NCBI RefSeq assembly: GCF_024385575.1 | Contig: NZ_JANFMV010000005.1 | Span: 62,001-126,000, forward strand | From: Rhizobium sp. NRK18 | GTDB taxonomy: Bacteria; Pseudomonadota; Alphaproteobacteria; Rhizobiales; Rhizobiaceae | DNA length: 64,000 nucleotides | Direction of reading: 5' to 3' | In this document: positions 18,254 to 26,113 of the stretch, one piece after another | Numbering within the stretch: the first letter of the stretch is position 1 | How the letters are laid out: the number at the start of each line of letters is the position of its first letter | Made by a program: the position numbers and the translations under genes | The notes under the pieces: generated by a model | What the model was told of the DNA's origin: nothing | The model's database searches: none | Seen by the model: the letters and a program-made list of their open reading frames with translations, nothing else

Positions 18254-18655
18254 TCAAGGTCGTTGGAGGCCGAGAAGCCGCGCAATCCCTTCCGGATCAA
18301 GCGGTTTGGCGATCACGGCATCGATTGCCGGCTCCGACTTCAATCTCCTCTCGTCGCCCATGCTGAGTTCGGACGAGACCATCAGGAACAGGTTTCTCGC
18401 CTTCAGCGCATCGTCGAGATGCCGATATTCCGCTGCAAAATCAAAGCCGTCCATCCGCGGCATGTTGACGTCGAGCAGGATCAGATCGACAGGTTCACGA
18501 CCTGCCTGCGACAGATGGACCAGAGCCTCGTCGCCGGAGAGAAAGGACGTCACTTTCGAGGCTATTCCGGCGGCCTTGAGTACGCGCTTTGCGAGAAAAT
18601 TGTCCGCAGAGCTGTCGTCGATCAAAAGAACCTGACCAAGCGCGTATTCTGCCAT
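18254..18655 (-). CDS. single-domain response regulator (CheY/Rcp1-like)
   Basis: This 133-residue protein is a receiver domain alone: Asp13-Asp14 in LLIDDSSADN, phospho-acceptor Asp62 in LILLDVNMPRMDG, Ser94/95 in MVSSE, Lys117 in IAKPLD. All catalytic positions look intact. It resembles Rcp1-like receivers that pair with HDLQ-type kinases, and such a kinase lies 0.8 kb away (16738-17454). It has no DNA-binding output, so it would act by protein contact or phosphotransfer. A clear terminator follows. Confidence 0.9.
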   Translation of the reverse strand: MAEYALGQVLLIDDSSADNFLAKRVLKAAGIASKVTSFLSGDEALVHLSQAGREPVDLILLDVNMPRMDGFDFAAEYRHLDDALKARNLFLMVSSELSMGDERRLKSEPAIDAVIAKPLDPEGIARLLGLQRP

Positions 18656-18758
18656 GCTTCACCCGACCTCTTGCCGCCGGCCGTCCTCGCAGCCGGGTCG
18701 ACCCTGAAAGAAAGCGGGACTGTAGGGAGGGTGCTTTTTCTTGTATAGTCGTGATTAT

Positions 18759-19439
18759 TCAGGATTGCGCCTTGGTCTTCAACCTGATGAAACTCATCGA
18801 CAGGTGCGAGTACCGAATATAGCCGATCGCCTGAAGATCGCCCAACTCGGCCGCCGCCAGTATCTCCGAAATCTCGCGTGAAAAGACGGAGACCTCCTCT
18901 ACGAAGTCCATGTGCGGAATGGATTTGAGCCAGATGCGGGCGGTCTGATAGAACAAACGTTCCGAAACCTCGCGCAGCGGCTCGTTGCCGCAAAGCCGCA
19001 TCACCACATCGAAGACATCCATGTTCAGCCGTGCGAAAGCGCGGATGTCCGGCGCACTGCCGAGCGCCTGGCTGCGCCGGTAGAGATCCCTGAGAAGGGC
19101 AAGCGTCTCTTGCGACGGCGGTACCGGCGTCAGCTTGCCGATCAGCACGGCCAGTTCCATCCGCAACTGGTAGACCTGCGTCAACTCCTGCAGGTCGATG
19201 TCGGTGACGATCGTGCCGACCCCGTGCAGCGACTTGATCAGCCCTTCGGCTTCCAGCTGGTTGAGCACGCGTCGCAGCGGCGTCCGGCTGACCCCGAACT
19301 CCTCGGCCAGCGCCTCCTCCGAAAGCCTGGTTCCGGGCGGATAGTCGAGAAGGCAGATTCGGTCGCGCAGCACCTCGTGCAGCTGGGCGAAGCGTTCGCG
19401 GGCCGGAACATTGGCAAGGGAGGCGGCGGTTTCGCTCAT
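18759..19439 (-). CDS. GntR-family regulator (FadR/FCD subfamily) of the ectoine cluster
   Basis: This 226-residue regulator has an N-terminal winged helix (LSEEALAEEFGVSRTPLRRVLNQLEAEGLI, residues ~40-70) and a helical FCD ligand domain (~95-220). The ATG overlaps the stop of the ArgE-like gene (ATGA), so it is co-expressed with doeA and the deacetylase gene. In known ectoine clusters the regulator is usually the MocR-type EnuR; here an FCD-type GntR takes that place. The inverted TTGTACACA / TGTGTACAA pair upstream of doeA-eutB has the TGTACA core often seen for FCD regulators. Ligand unknown, perhaps a diaminobutyrate derivative. Confidence 0.88.
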   Translation of the reverse strand: MSETAASLANVPARERFAQLHEVLRDRICLLDYPPGTRLSEEALAEEFGVSRTPLRRVLNQLEAEGLIKSLHGVGTIVTDIDLQELTQVYQLRMELAVLIGKLTPVPPSQETLALLRDLYRRSQALGSAPDIRAFARLNMDVFDVVMRLCGNEPLREVSERLFYQTARIWLKSIPHMDFVEEVSVFSREISEILAAAELGDLQAIGYIRYSHLSMSFIRLKTKAQS

Positions 19440-20599
19440 GCGGCGTCCAACGTTCCACCAAGGCGTGCCAGCATGTCGAGGCAGCGCTCAAGCTGCTCGA
19501 TCGCGATATATTCGTCCGGCTTGTGCGCCTGGTTGATCGAGCCGGGGCCGCAGACCACCGCCGACATGCCTATGCCCTGGAAGATGCCCGCTTCCGTGCC
19601 GAAGGCGACGACCTCAGCCTCGGTGACGCCGGTCAGTTCCGAGACGATCCGCCGGGCCTCGTTGTCGCTGGTCGGCTCGAGGCCGACGACCTCGCCGATC
19701 GTCGTCATCTCGATACCGGCGTCCGGCGAGACGGCCTTCATGCGCGGGATCAGCACTTCCTCGCAATAGATGCGCAGGTTGTTCTTGACGAAATCGGCGT
19801 CGGATGCGCGCACGGGCCGCATTTCCCAGGCGACCTCGCAGTGGCCGGGGATGACGTTGTTGGTGTGTCCGCCGGCAAGCTTGCCGACCTGCACCGTCGT
19901 CCACGGCGGATTGAACGGGCTGCCCTTCGGCGCCATGCCCTTCAGCTCCTCGCCGAGCTCCATCAACCGCGTGACGTAGCGTACGGCGTATTCGACCGCA
20001 TTGACGCCGCGGTCCGGCATCGAGCCGTGGCCTTCCAGTCCGGAAAACACCGTCGAATATTCGTAGCAGCCCTTGTGGCCCTCGATGATCTTCATCATCG
20101 TCGGCTCGCCGATGATGGCAACCGCAGGCGCGAGCCCTTGCTCTTGCAGCACCTGGGCCAGCTTCGTCGCCCCGATGCAGCCGGTCTCCTCGTCATAGGT
20201 GAAGGCGAAATGCAGCGGCCGGCTCAGGTTCATCGCCGCATATGCCGGCGCCATGGCCAGGCATGCGGCGATGAAGCCCTTCATGTCGCAGGTACCGCGG
20301 CCGTAGAGAAGGCCATCCTCCTCCCGCATCTCGAACGGATCGGATGTCCAAGCCTGATCGGCCACCGGCACGACGTCGGTGTGGCCGGAGAGAACGATGC
20401 CACCGTCTCCCTCCGGTCCGAGCGTCGCGAAGATATTGGCCTTGGTCGCGGTCTCGTCGTGATAGATCGCCACGCGTGCGCCGACGCCCTGCAGGCAATT
20501 GGCGATGTAGGCGATCATCTCCAGATTGCCGTCGACCGAGATCGTCTGGAAGGCGATCAGGTCGGCGAGAATCGATTTCGTATCGTCGATGAGCGCCAT
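19436..20599 (-). CDS. argE: M20 acetylornithine-deacetylase-like enzyme (ArgE family), probable N-acetyl-diaminobutyrate deacetylase
   Basis: This 387-residue dizinc amidase has the M20 motifs: SGHTDVVPV near residue 70, GRGTCDMKGF near 100, YDEETGCIG near 135 and GTEAGIFQ near 340. By family it is an acetylornithine deacetylase. Context suggests another job: it starts 4 bases after ectoine hydrolase (doeA) and overlaps the GntR gene. Ectoine hydrolase releases N-acetyl-2,4-diaminobutyrate, which is acetylornithine shortened by one carbon. In many ectoine clusters that step is done by EutE/DoeB of a different fold (AstE/AspA-like), which is absent here. The functional reassignment is inference; a biosynthetic ArgE cannot be excluded. 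Confidence 0.85.
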   Translation of the reverse strand: MALIDDTKSILADLIAFQTISVDGNLEMIAYIANCLQGVGARVAIYHDETATKANIFATLGPEGDGGIVLSGHTDVVPVADQAWTSDPFEMREEDGLLYGRGTCDMKGFIAACLAMAPAYAAMNLSRPLHFAFTYDEETGCIGATKLAQVLQEQGLAPAVAIIGEPTMMKIIEGHKGCYEYSTVFSGLEGHGSMPDRGVNAVEYAVRYVTRLMELGEELKGMAPKGSPFNPPWTTVQVGKLAGGHTNNVIPGHCEVAWEMRPVRASDADFVKNNLRIYCEEVLIPRMKAVSPDAGIEMTTIGEVVGLEPTSDNEARRIVSELTGVTEAEVVAFGTEAGIFQGIGMSAVVCGPGSINQAHKPDEYIAIEQLERCLDMLARLGGTLDAA

Positions 20600-20603
20600 C
20601 GCA

Positions 20604-21788
20604 TCAGTCTTTCACGAACATCTTGCGCGGACGGTCGCAGAAGCATTCCGCCGGTCCGCTGTCCTTGATCAGGATGCTCTCGGTGATTTCAAGACCCCAA
20701 TCGTCCATCCACAGGCCGGGCATGAAATGGAAGGTCATGCCGGGTTCCAGCACGGTCTCGTCTTCCGCACGGATCGAGATGGTGCGCTCGCCCCAGTCCG
20801 GCGGATAGGAAATGCCGATCGGGTAGCCGCAGCGGGCGCTGCGCTTGATACCGGCGCGCTCCAGCGGAGCCGCCAGCGCTTCGGCGATATCGCAGGCACG
20901 ATTACCGGCGCGCGCCTTGTCGAGGCCGGCTTCCAGGCCCTCGACCAGTGCCTTTTCCGCCTCCACCAGGAAGGCCGGCGGCTTGCCGAGGAAGACCGAA
21001 CGGCAGAAGGGGGCATGATAGCGGCGATAGCAGCCGGAAATCTCGAAGAAGGTCGCGGCACCGGTTTCGAAGGCGCGGCCGTCCCAGGTGAGGTGAGGTG
21101 CTGCGGCATCGCTCCCGCTCGGCAAGAGCGGCACGATCGCCGGATAGTCGCCCCAGTCGCCATCGACGCCGCGAACGGCGTCACCATAGATTTCGGCGAC
21201 GAGTTCGTTCTTCTTCAGGCCCGGCTCGATGCGTTCGACGAGGCCGTCGATGATCTTCTCGGAAATCGCGGCCGCCTTGCGGATATAGACGAGTTCCTCA
21301 TCCGATTTGACGCCGCGCTGCCAGTTGACGAGCGCGGTCGCATCGATGAGCTCTGCCTCCGGGAGGCTTTCCTTCAGGCTGAGATACGCCTTGGCGGAGA
21401 AATAGTAGTTCTCCAGCTCGACGCCGATGCGCTTGGAGGCGCAGCCGAGATCGGACAGCTTGGCGGCCAAATCCTGCATCGGATGACGAACGGTCGACTG
21501 CACGAAGTGGTCGGCGTAGGACGTCACATTGGCATTGTCCATCCAGACGGTGCGCAGCGCCCCGTTGGCGTCCTGGTTTCGGCCCCACCAGATCGGATCG
21601 CGATCGTGGAACACCAGCACGCCCTGGTGGACGTAGAAGGACCAGCCGTCATAGCCGGTCAGCCAGGCCATGTTGGACGGATCCTCGACAAAAAGCACGT
21701 CGATGCCCTTTGCGGCCATGGCGGCGCGGGTCTTCGTCAGTCGACGGGAAAATTCGGAAGGAGAAAAAGAAACCTGCTTGCGGATCAC
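20604..21788 (-). CDS. doeA: ectoine hydrolase (DoeA/EutD, M24 family)
   Basis: This 394-residue protein opens the ectoine ring to N-acetyl-2,4-diaminobutyrate. It has a creatinase-like N-terminal domain and a pita-bread M24 fold. Family-specific stretches are strong: MAWLTGYDGWSFYVHQGVLV, the WWGRNQDANGALRT region, GDYPAIVPLLPSGSDAAAPHLTW and ARCGYPIGISYPPDWGERT. I chose the GTG at 21788 because TTGGAGG lies 5 bases upstream; an ATG at 21821 would add 11 residues but has no ribosome binding site and reaches the TTGTACACA operator. It is divergent from eutB and first in doeA-argE-gntR. Confidence 0.92.
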   Translation of the reverse strand: MIRKQVSFSPSEFSRRLTKTRAAMAAKGIDVLFVEDPSNMAWLTGYDGWSFYVHQGVLVFHDRDPIWWGRNQDANGALRTVWMDNANVTSYADHFVQSTVRHPMQDLAAKLSDLGCASKRIGVELENYYFSAKAYLSLKESLPEAELIDATALVNWQRGVKSDEELVYIRKAAAISEKIIDGLVERIEPGLKKNELVAEIYGDAVRGVDGDWGDYPAIVPLLPSGSDAAAPHLTWDGRAFETGAATFFEISGCYRRYHAPFCRSVFLGKPPAFLVEAEKALVEGLEAGLDKARAGNRACDIAEALAAPLERAGIKRSARCGYPIGISYPPDWGERTISIRAEDETVLEPGMTFHFMPGLWMDDWGLEITESILIKDSGPAECFCDRPRKMFVKD

Positions 21789-21821
21789 GACAACCTCCAA
21801 TGGCCACGCGCATTCCGACAT

Positions 21822-21894
21822 TTGTACACATCTTTACCGAATTGAATAGTGATTTTGATTGACTTCATATAAAATCACGGAATGCTGTGTACAA
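21822..21894. promoter_or_regulatory. nested inverted repeats in the doeA / eutB divergent promoter
   Basis: Outer pair: TTGTACACA (21822-21830) and its exact complement TGTGTACAA (21886-21894). Inner pair: GTGATTTT (21849-21856) and AAAATCAC (21871-21878). The outer sites share a TGTACA core that fits a GntR/FCD protein (the gene at 18759). The inner AT-rich repeat could suit the AsnC/Lrp protein (23977). The region is strongly A/T compared with the flanking genes. Assignment of proteins to sites is inference. Confidence 0.6.
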
Positions 21895-21936
21895 CTTGCA
21901 TCATTCCGCATCTACGAGAGGCTTGAGACAACCGCC

Positions 21937-22968
21937 ATGACCGGTGCATCCGCCGTGCAATCGACATTGAGCCTAGCCGACGTCCTTGCCGCCCGCAAGA
22001 CGATTGCCGGCGCGGCCGTTCAAACACCGCTTATCCCGTCCGTCTGGGCGACGCGGACGCATGGGTTCGACCTCCTGATGAAGATGGAGACCATGCAGCC
22101 GGTCGGCGCCTTCAAGCTGCGCGGCGCGGTCAACGCCATCTTCACGCTGCCCGACGACGTCAAGGCGGTCACCTGCTGCTCCACCGGCAATCACGGCCGG
22201 GCCGTCGCATACGCCGCGCGGGCGAGGGGGCTGAAGGCGACGATCTGCATGTCCGCGCTCGTGCCGCAGGCGAAAGTCGACGGCATAAGGGCGCTTGGCG
22301 CAGATGTACGCATCGTAGGGCGCAGCCAGGACGACGCCCAGGTGGAGAGCACGCGGCTGGCGACGGAGGAAGGCTTTGCCGAGATCCCGCCCTTCGACGA
22401 TTTGCGGGTGATTGCCGGGCAGGCGACCATCGGGCTCGAAATGCTGGAAACGCGGCCGGACATCGAGACGGTTCTGGTGCCGCTCTCCGGCGGCGGACTG
22501 GCCGCCGGCGTCGCCTTCGCCGTCAAGGTACTCAAGCCGAGCGCACGCGTCATCGGCATTTCCATGGACCGGGGTGCGGCCATGCACGCTTCGCTTGCCG
22601 CCGGCCGGCCGGTGGAGGTCGAGGAGGTCGCAAGCCTGGCGGATTCGCTTGGCGGCGGCATCGGCCTTGAAAACCGTCATTCCTTCGCGCTCTGTCGCGA
22701 TCACCTCGACGATGTGGTTCTGGTCACCGAGGACGAAATCTATGCGGCCATGCAGACGCTCTATTACGAGGAGCGCATGGTCGCCGAAGGGGCATGCGCC
22801 GTCGGCATCGCCGCCATTGCGGCGGGTAAGCTCGGCACGCTGAAAGGCCCGGCCGCGACCATCATCACCGGCCGCAATGTCGACATGGCGGCGTTTACCC
22901 GGGTCATCAACGGCGAGGACATCGTTCTCGGCGACCATCACGTGAAAGGCAAAGCCTATGGCGCATGA
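21937..22968 (+). CDS. eutB: hydroxyectoine utilisation dehydratase EutB (threonine dehydratase-like)
   Basis: This 343-residue PLP enzyme of the serine/threonine dehydratase fold has the PLP lysine in GAFKLRGA (~residue 57), a CCSTGNHGRAVAYAARARG phosphate loop and a glycine-rich LVPLSGGGLAAG. DSLGGGIGLENRHSFALCRDHLDDVVLV is characteristic of EutB. In the ectoine pathway EutB is proposed to act on the hydroxylated diaminobutyrate from hydroxyectoine. The ATG at 21937 is preferred; an in-frame ATG at 21859 would start inside the promoter repeats. The stop overlaps eutC by 11 bases. EutA, usually present in hydroxyectoine clusters, is not in this window. Confidence 0.88.
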   Translation: MTGASAVQSTLSLADVLAARKTIAGAAVQTPLIPSVWATRTHGFDLLMKMETMQPVGAFKLRGAVNAIFTLPDDVKAVTCCSTGNHGRAVAYAARARGLKATICMSALVPQAKVDGIRALGADVRIVGRSQDDAQVESTRLATEEGFAEIPPFDDLRVIAGQATIGLEMLETRPDIETVLVPLSGGGLAAGVAFAVKVLKPSARVIGISMDRGAAMHASLAAGRPVEVEEVASLADSLGGGIGLENRHSFALCRDHLDDVVLVTEDEIYAAMQTLYYEERMVAEGACAVGIAAIAAGKLGTLKGPAATIITGRNVDMAAFTRVINGEDIVLGDHHVKGKAYGA

Positions 22969-23950
22969 GATCAGCATCCTGACCGAAGCGGAACTGCGCA
23001 AGACGGTCAAACTCGACCTGACCGTCATCGATACGGTTGAACAGGCCTTCGCGGCGCTGGCTTCCGGCGAGGTGGTGATGCCGCCGATCCTGTCGATGGA
23101 AATCCCGCAGGCCAACGGCGAGGTCGACGTCAAGACGGCCTATATTCCCGGCTTCGACGGCTTTGCCATCAAGGTCAGCCCCGGCTTCTTCGACAATCCG
23201 AAGATCGGCCTGCCGAGCCTCAACGGCCTGATGATCCTGTTTTCGGCAAAGACCGGCCTCGTCGAGGCGCTGTTCCTCGATAACGGCTACCTGACCGACA
23301 TCCGCACCGCGGCCGCCGGCGCGGTTGCCGCCCGCCACATGGCGCCCGAGACGGTGGAAACCGCAGGCGTCATCGGCACCGGCGTGCAGGCACGCCTGCA
23401 GATCGAGGCCGCCCATCTGGTGCGACCGTTCAGGAAGGTGCTGGTCTGGGGCAGGGACCTTGCCAATGCCGAACGCTGCGCCGCCGACATTGCCGCCTCG
23501 CTCGGCATCGAGGCCCGCGCCGAAGCCGATCCGGCCCGTCTCGTCGCCGAAAGCCAGCTGGTCGTCACCACCACGCCATCGCGCGAACCGGTCTTGAAGG
23601 CCGAATGGCTGCATCCGGGCCTGCACATCACGGCCATGGGCTCCGACCAGTCCGGCAAGAACGAGCTCGACCCGGAGATCCTGGATGAGGCCAATGCCTA
23701 TGTCTGCGACCGCGTCAGCCAGTGCGAGAAGCTCGGCGAGCTCAGATCCGCGATCGAAGCCGGCCTCTGGACGAAGGGAAAGCCGGCGGAACTCGGCCAG
23801 GTGATCTCCGGCGCGGGGAAGGGGCGGACGTCCGCAGGCGACATCACCGTCTGCGACCTCACCGGCACCGGCGCACAGGATACGGCGATCGCGACATTAG
23901 CGCGCCGGCTGTGCATCGCCGCCGGCTCTGGTACGGTCATCACAGCATAA
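22958..23950 (+). CDS. eutC: ectoine utilisation protein EutC (ornithine cyclodeaminase / mu-crystallin family)
   Basis: This 330-residue NAD(P)-binding protein has the OCD-family pattern: KVSPGFFDNPKIGLPSLNGLM, then TDIRTAAAGAVAARHMAP and the Rossmann motif GVIGTGVQARLQIEA near residue 140. EutC is thought to work with EutB in turning the hydroxyectoine-derived intermediate into diaminobutyrate or aspartate-family products; the exact reaction is less settled than that of DoeA. It overlaps eutB by 11 bases, so translation is coupled. It differs clearly from the other OCD in the window (60892-61938), which fits true ornithine cyclodeaminase better. Confidence 0.88.
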   Translation: MAHEISILTEAELRKTVKLDLTVIDTVEQAFAALASGEVVMPPILSMEIPQANGEVDVKTAYIPGFDGFAIKVSPGFFDNPKIGLPSLNGLMILFSAKTGLVEALFLDNGYLTDIRTAAAGAVAARHMAPETVETAGVIGTGVQARLQIEAAHLVRPFRKVLVWGRDLANAERCAADIAASLGIEARAEADPARLVAESQLVVTTTPSREPVLKAEWLHPGLHITAMGSDQSGKNELDPEILDEANAYVCDRVSQCEKLGELRSAIEAGLWTKGKPAELGQVISGAGKGRTSAGDITVCDLTGTGAQDTAIATLARRLCIAAGSGTVITA

Positions 23951-23976
23951 GCACGCGGAAGGCGGAACAGGCGACC

Positions 23977-24477
23977 ATGTTGAAACTCGATGACCGGGAC
24001 CTGCAGATCCTGTCCGTGCTCGGCGCGGAAGGGCGGATCTCGAAGACGGAACTCGCCGAACGCATCAATTTGAGCCCCAGCCCCTGCTGGGAGCGGCTGA
24101 AGCGGCTGGAAAAGGCCGGCATGATCACCGGCTACCACGCCGAATTCGCGCTGAAGAAGATCGCTTCGCACATCACCGTCTTCGTCACCGCCGAACTCGC
24201 CGACCACACGGCCGCCTCGTTCCAGACCTTCGAGCGCATCGTGCGCGACATGGACGAAGTCACCGGCTGCTGGGCGCTCGGCGGCGGCTTCGACTATCTC
24301 CTCGAAATCGTCTCCCGCGATATCGACCGCTACCAGCGCCTCGTCGACGAACTCCTGACCGGCGGCGCCGGGTTGAAGCGCTACTACACCTACGTCGTCA
24401 CCAAGGCGGTCAAGCGCAGCCACACGCCGCCCCTTGCAGCGCTCCTCGATATGACGGCAGACGAAAATCTCGGGTGA
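23977..24477 (+). CDS. AsnC/Lrp-family regulator of the ectoine cluster (DoeX-like)
   Basis: This 166-residue regulator has an N-terminal helix-turn-helix (LDDRDLQILSVLGAEGRISKTELAERINLSPSPCWERLKRLEKAGMI) and a C-terminal RAM/AsnC ligand domain (~residues 65-150). AsnC-type regulators accompany ectoine-degradation genes in Halomonas (DoeX) and alphaproteobacteria (asnC after eutE). The start is the ATG at 23977, 26 bases after eutC. The effector could be a diaminobutyrate derivative (inference). Confidence 0.88.
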   Translation: MLKLDDRDLQILSVLGAEGRISKTELAERINLSPSPCWERLKRLEKAGMITGYHAEFALKKIASHITVFVTAELADHTAASFQTFERIVRDMDEVTGCWALGGGFDYLLEIVSRDIDRYQRLVDELLTGGAGLKRYYTYVVTKAVKRSHTPPLAALLDMTADENLG

Positions 24478-24589
24478 GGGGAGCAAAGAACAGAAAATCC
24501 TCCTGCGGGCGGCATCAACAAGAGGCCATTCTTCTTTGCCCGGCGGCCTATCATCGGTCCAACGAAACGCCTTCAAGGACTGCTTTGCC

Positions 24590-26086
24590 ATGAACGCAAG
24601 AGCCACGACCCCTTCGCCAATCTCGCACCTTGCCGACCCGACGCTGGTCCGCTCGTTTGCCTATATCAACGGCCGCTGGCAGGCCGCCGGCGACGGTGCT
24701 GCCTTTGCCGTCACCAATCCGGCCGATGGCAGCTTTCTCGGCGAAGTCGCAAGCCTTTCCGGTGATGAGAGCGCCCGTGCCGTCGATGCCGCGCATGCAG
24801 CCTTCCGCCGCTGGTCGGCACTCCTGCCGCAGGAGCGGGCGAAGATCCTCAAGCGCTGGCACCAGCTGATCGTCGACAACCGCGAGGACCTGTCGATCCT
24901 GATGACGCTGGAACAGGGCAAGCCGATCTCGGAAGCGCGCGGCGAGATGGACTATGCCGTCTCGTTCATCGAATTCTACGCCGAAGAGGCCAAGCGCGCC
25001 AACATCCAGAGCGTCACCTCGCACCTGCCGGACGCCGAGATGGAACTGTGGATGGAGCCGGTCGGCGTCGCCGCCCTCATCACGCCCTGGAACTTCCCCT
25101 CCGCCATGATCACCCGCAAGGCTGCCGCGGCCCTTGCCGCCGGCTGCACCGTTGTCGTCCATCCCGCCAAGGAGACGCCCTATTCGGCGCTGGCGCTGGC
25201 CGAACTTGCCGAGCGCGCCGGTTTTCCGGCCGGCGTCTTCAACGTCGTCACCGGTGACGCGCCGGTCATCTGCGGCCCGTGGATGGAGGATGCGCGCGTG
25301 CGCGCCGTCTCGTTCACCGGCTCCACGCCGATCGGCAAGCTGCTCTATCGCCAGTCCGCCGATACCGTGAAGCGCATGGTGCTGGAACTCGGCGGCCACG
25401 CCCCCTTCATCCTGTTTGCCGACGCCGATCTCGACCGCGCGGTCGACGAGGCCATCAAGGCGAAGTTCGCCACCTCCGGCGAGGACTGCCTGGCCGTCAA
25501 CCGCTTCTTCATCGAGCGCCCCGTCTACGACCAATTCTGCGCCCGGTTTGCCGAACGCGTCCGCCAGTTGACAGTAGGCAACGGCATGGACGATCCGGAT
25601 ATCGGCCCGTTGATGAACGAAGGCGCGGTCTTGAAGCAGGAAGACCACGTCGCCGATGCTCTCGCCAAGGGTGCCGAACTCCTGACCGGCGGCGCCCGCC
25701 ATGCGCTCGGCCCGCTGTTCTACCAGCCGACGGTGCTCAAGAACGTGTCGGCCGATGCGAAGATCATGCGCGAGGAAACCTTCGGCCCCGTCGCCGCCAT
25801 CGTCCCGTTCGACACCGAGGAAGACGTCATCACCCGGGCCAACGCTACCGAATACGGCCTTGTCGCCTATGTCCATTGCGGCGACGCCCGGCGCGTCTAC
25901 CGGTTGAGCCGCGCGCTGCAATTCGGCATGGTGGCGGTCAACCGCACCAAGGTCACCGGCGCGCCGATCCCGTTCGGCGGCATGAAACAGTCCGGCCTCG
26001 GCCGCGAAGGCGCCAATGCCGGCATGCGCGCCTTCATGGACATCAAATATGTCTGCCGCGACTGGGCAGATTACGCACAGAATTAA
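24590..26086 (+). CDS. NAD-dependent semialdehyde dehydrogenase (SSDH family), DoeC-like role likely
   Basis: This 498-residue aldehyde dehydrogenase has all key residues: PWNFPSAM, FTGSTPIGK, general base in LELGGHAPF, nucleophile Cys in TSGEDCLAVN, and EETFGPVAAI. Sequence alone says succinate-semialdehyde dehydrogenase family. In the ectoine pathway the matching step is DoeC, which oxidises aspartate-semialdehyde to aspartate after transamination of diaminobutyrate. Rhizobial and Ruegeria clusters carry such a gene (ssd) next to the transaminase. The ATG at 24590 has AAGGAC upstream. Confidence 0.88.
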   Translation: MNARATTPSPISHLADPTLVRSFAYINGRWQAAGDGAAFAVTNPADGSFLGEVASLSGDESARAVDAAHAAFRRWSALLPQERAKILKRWHQLIVDNREDLSILMTLEQGKPISEARGEMDYAVSFIEFYAEEAKRANIQSVTSHLPDAEMELWMEPVGVAALITPWNFPSAMITRKAAAALAAGCTVVVHPAKETPYSALALAELAERAGFPAGVFNVVTGDAPVICGPWMEDARVRAVSFTGSTPIGKLLYRQSADTVKRMVLELGGHAPFILFADADLDRAVDEAIKAKFATSGEDCLAVNRFFIERPVYDQFCARFAERVRQLTVGNGMDDPDIGPLMNEGAVLKQEDHVADALAKGAELLTGGARHALGPLFYQPTVLKNVSADAKIMREETFGPVAAIVPFDTEEDVITRANATEYGLVAYVHCGDARRVYRLSRALQFGMVAVNRTKVTGAPIPFGGMKQSGLGREGANAGMRAFMDIKYVCRDWADYAQN

Positions 26087-26113
26087 AAACCGAATGATTT
26101 GAAAGGAATAGCC

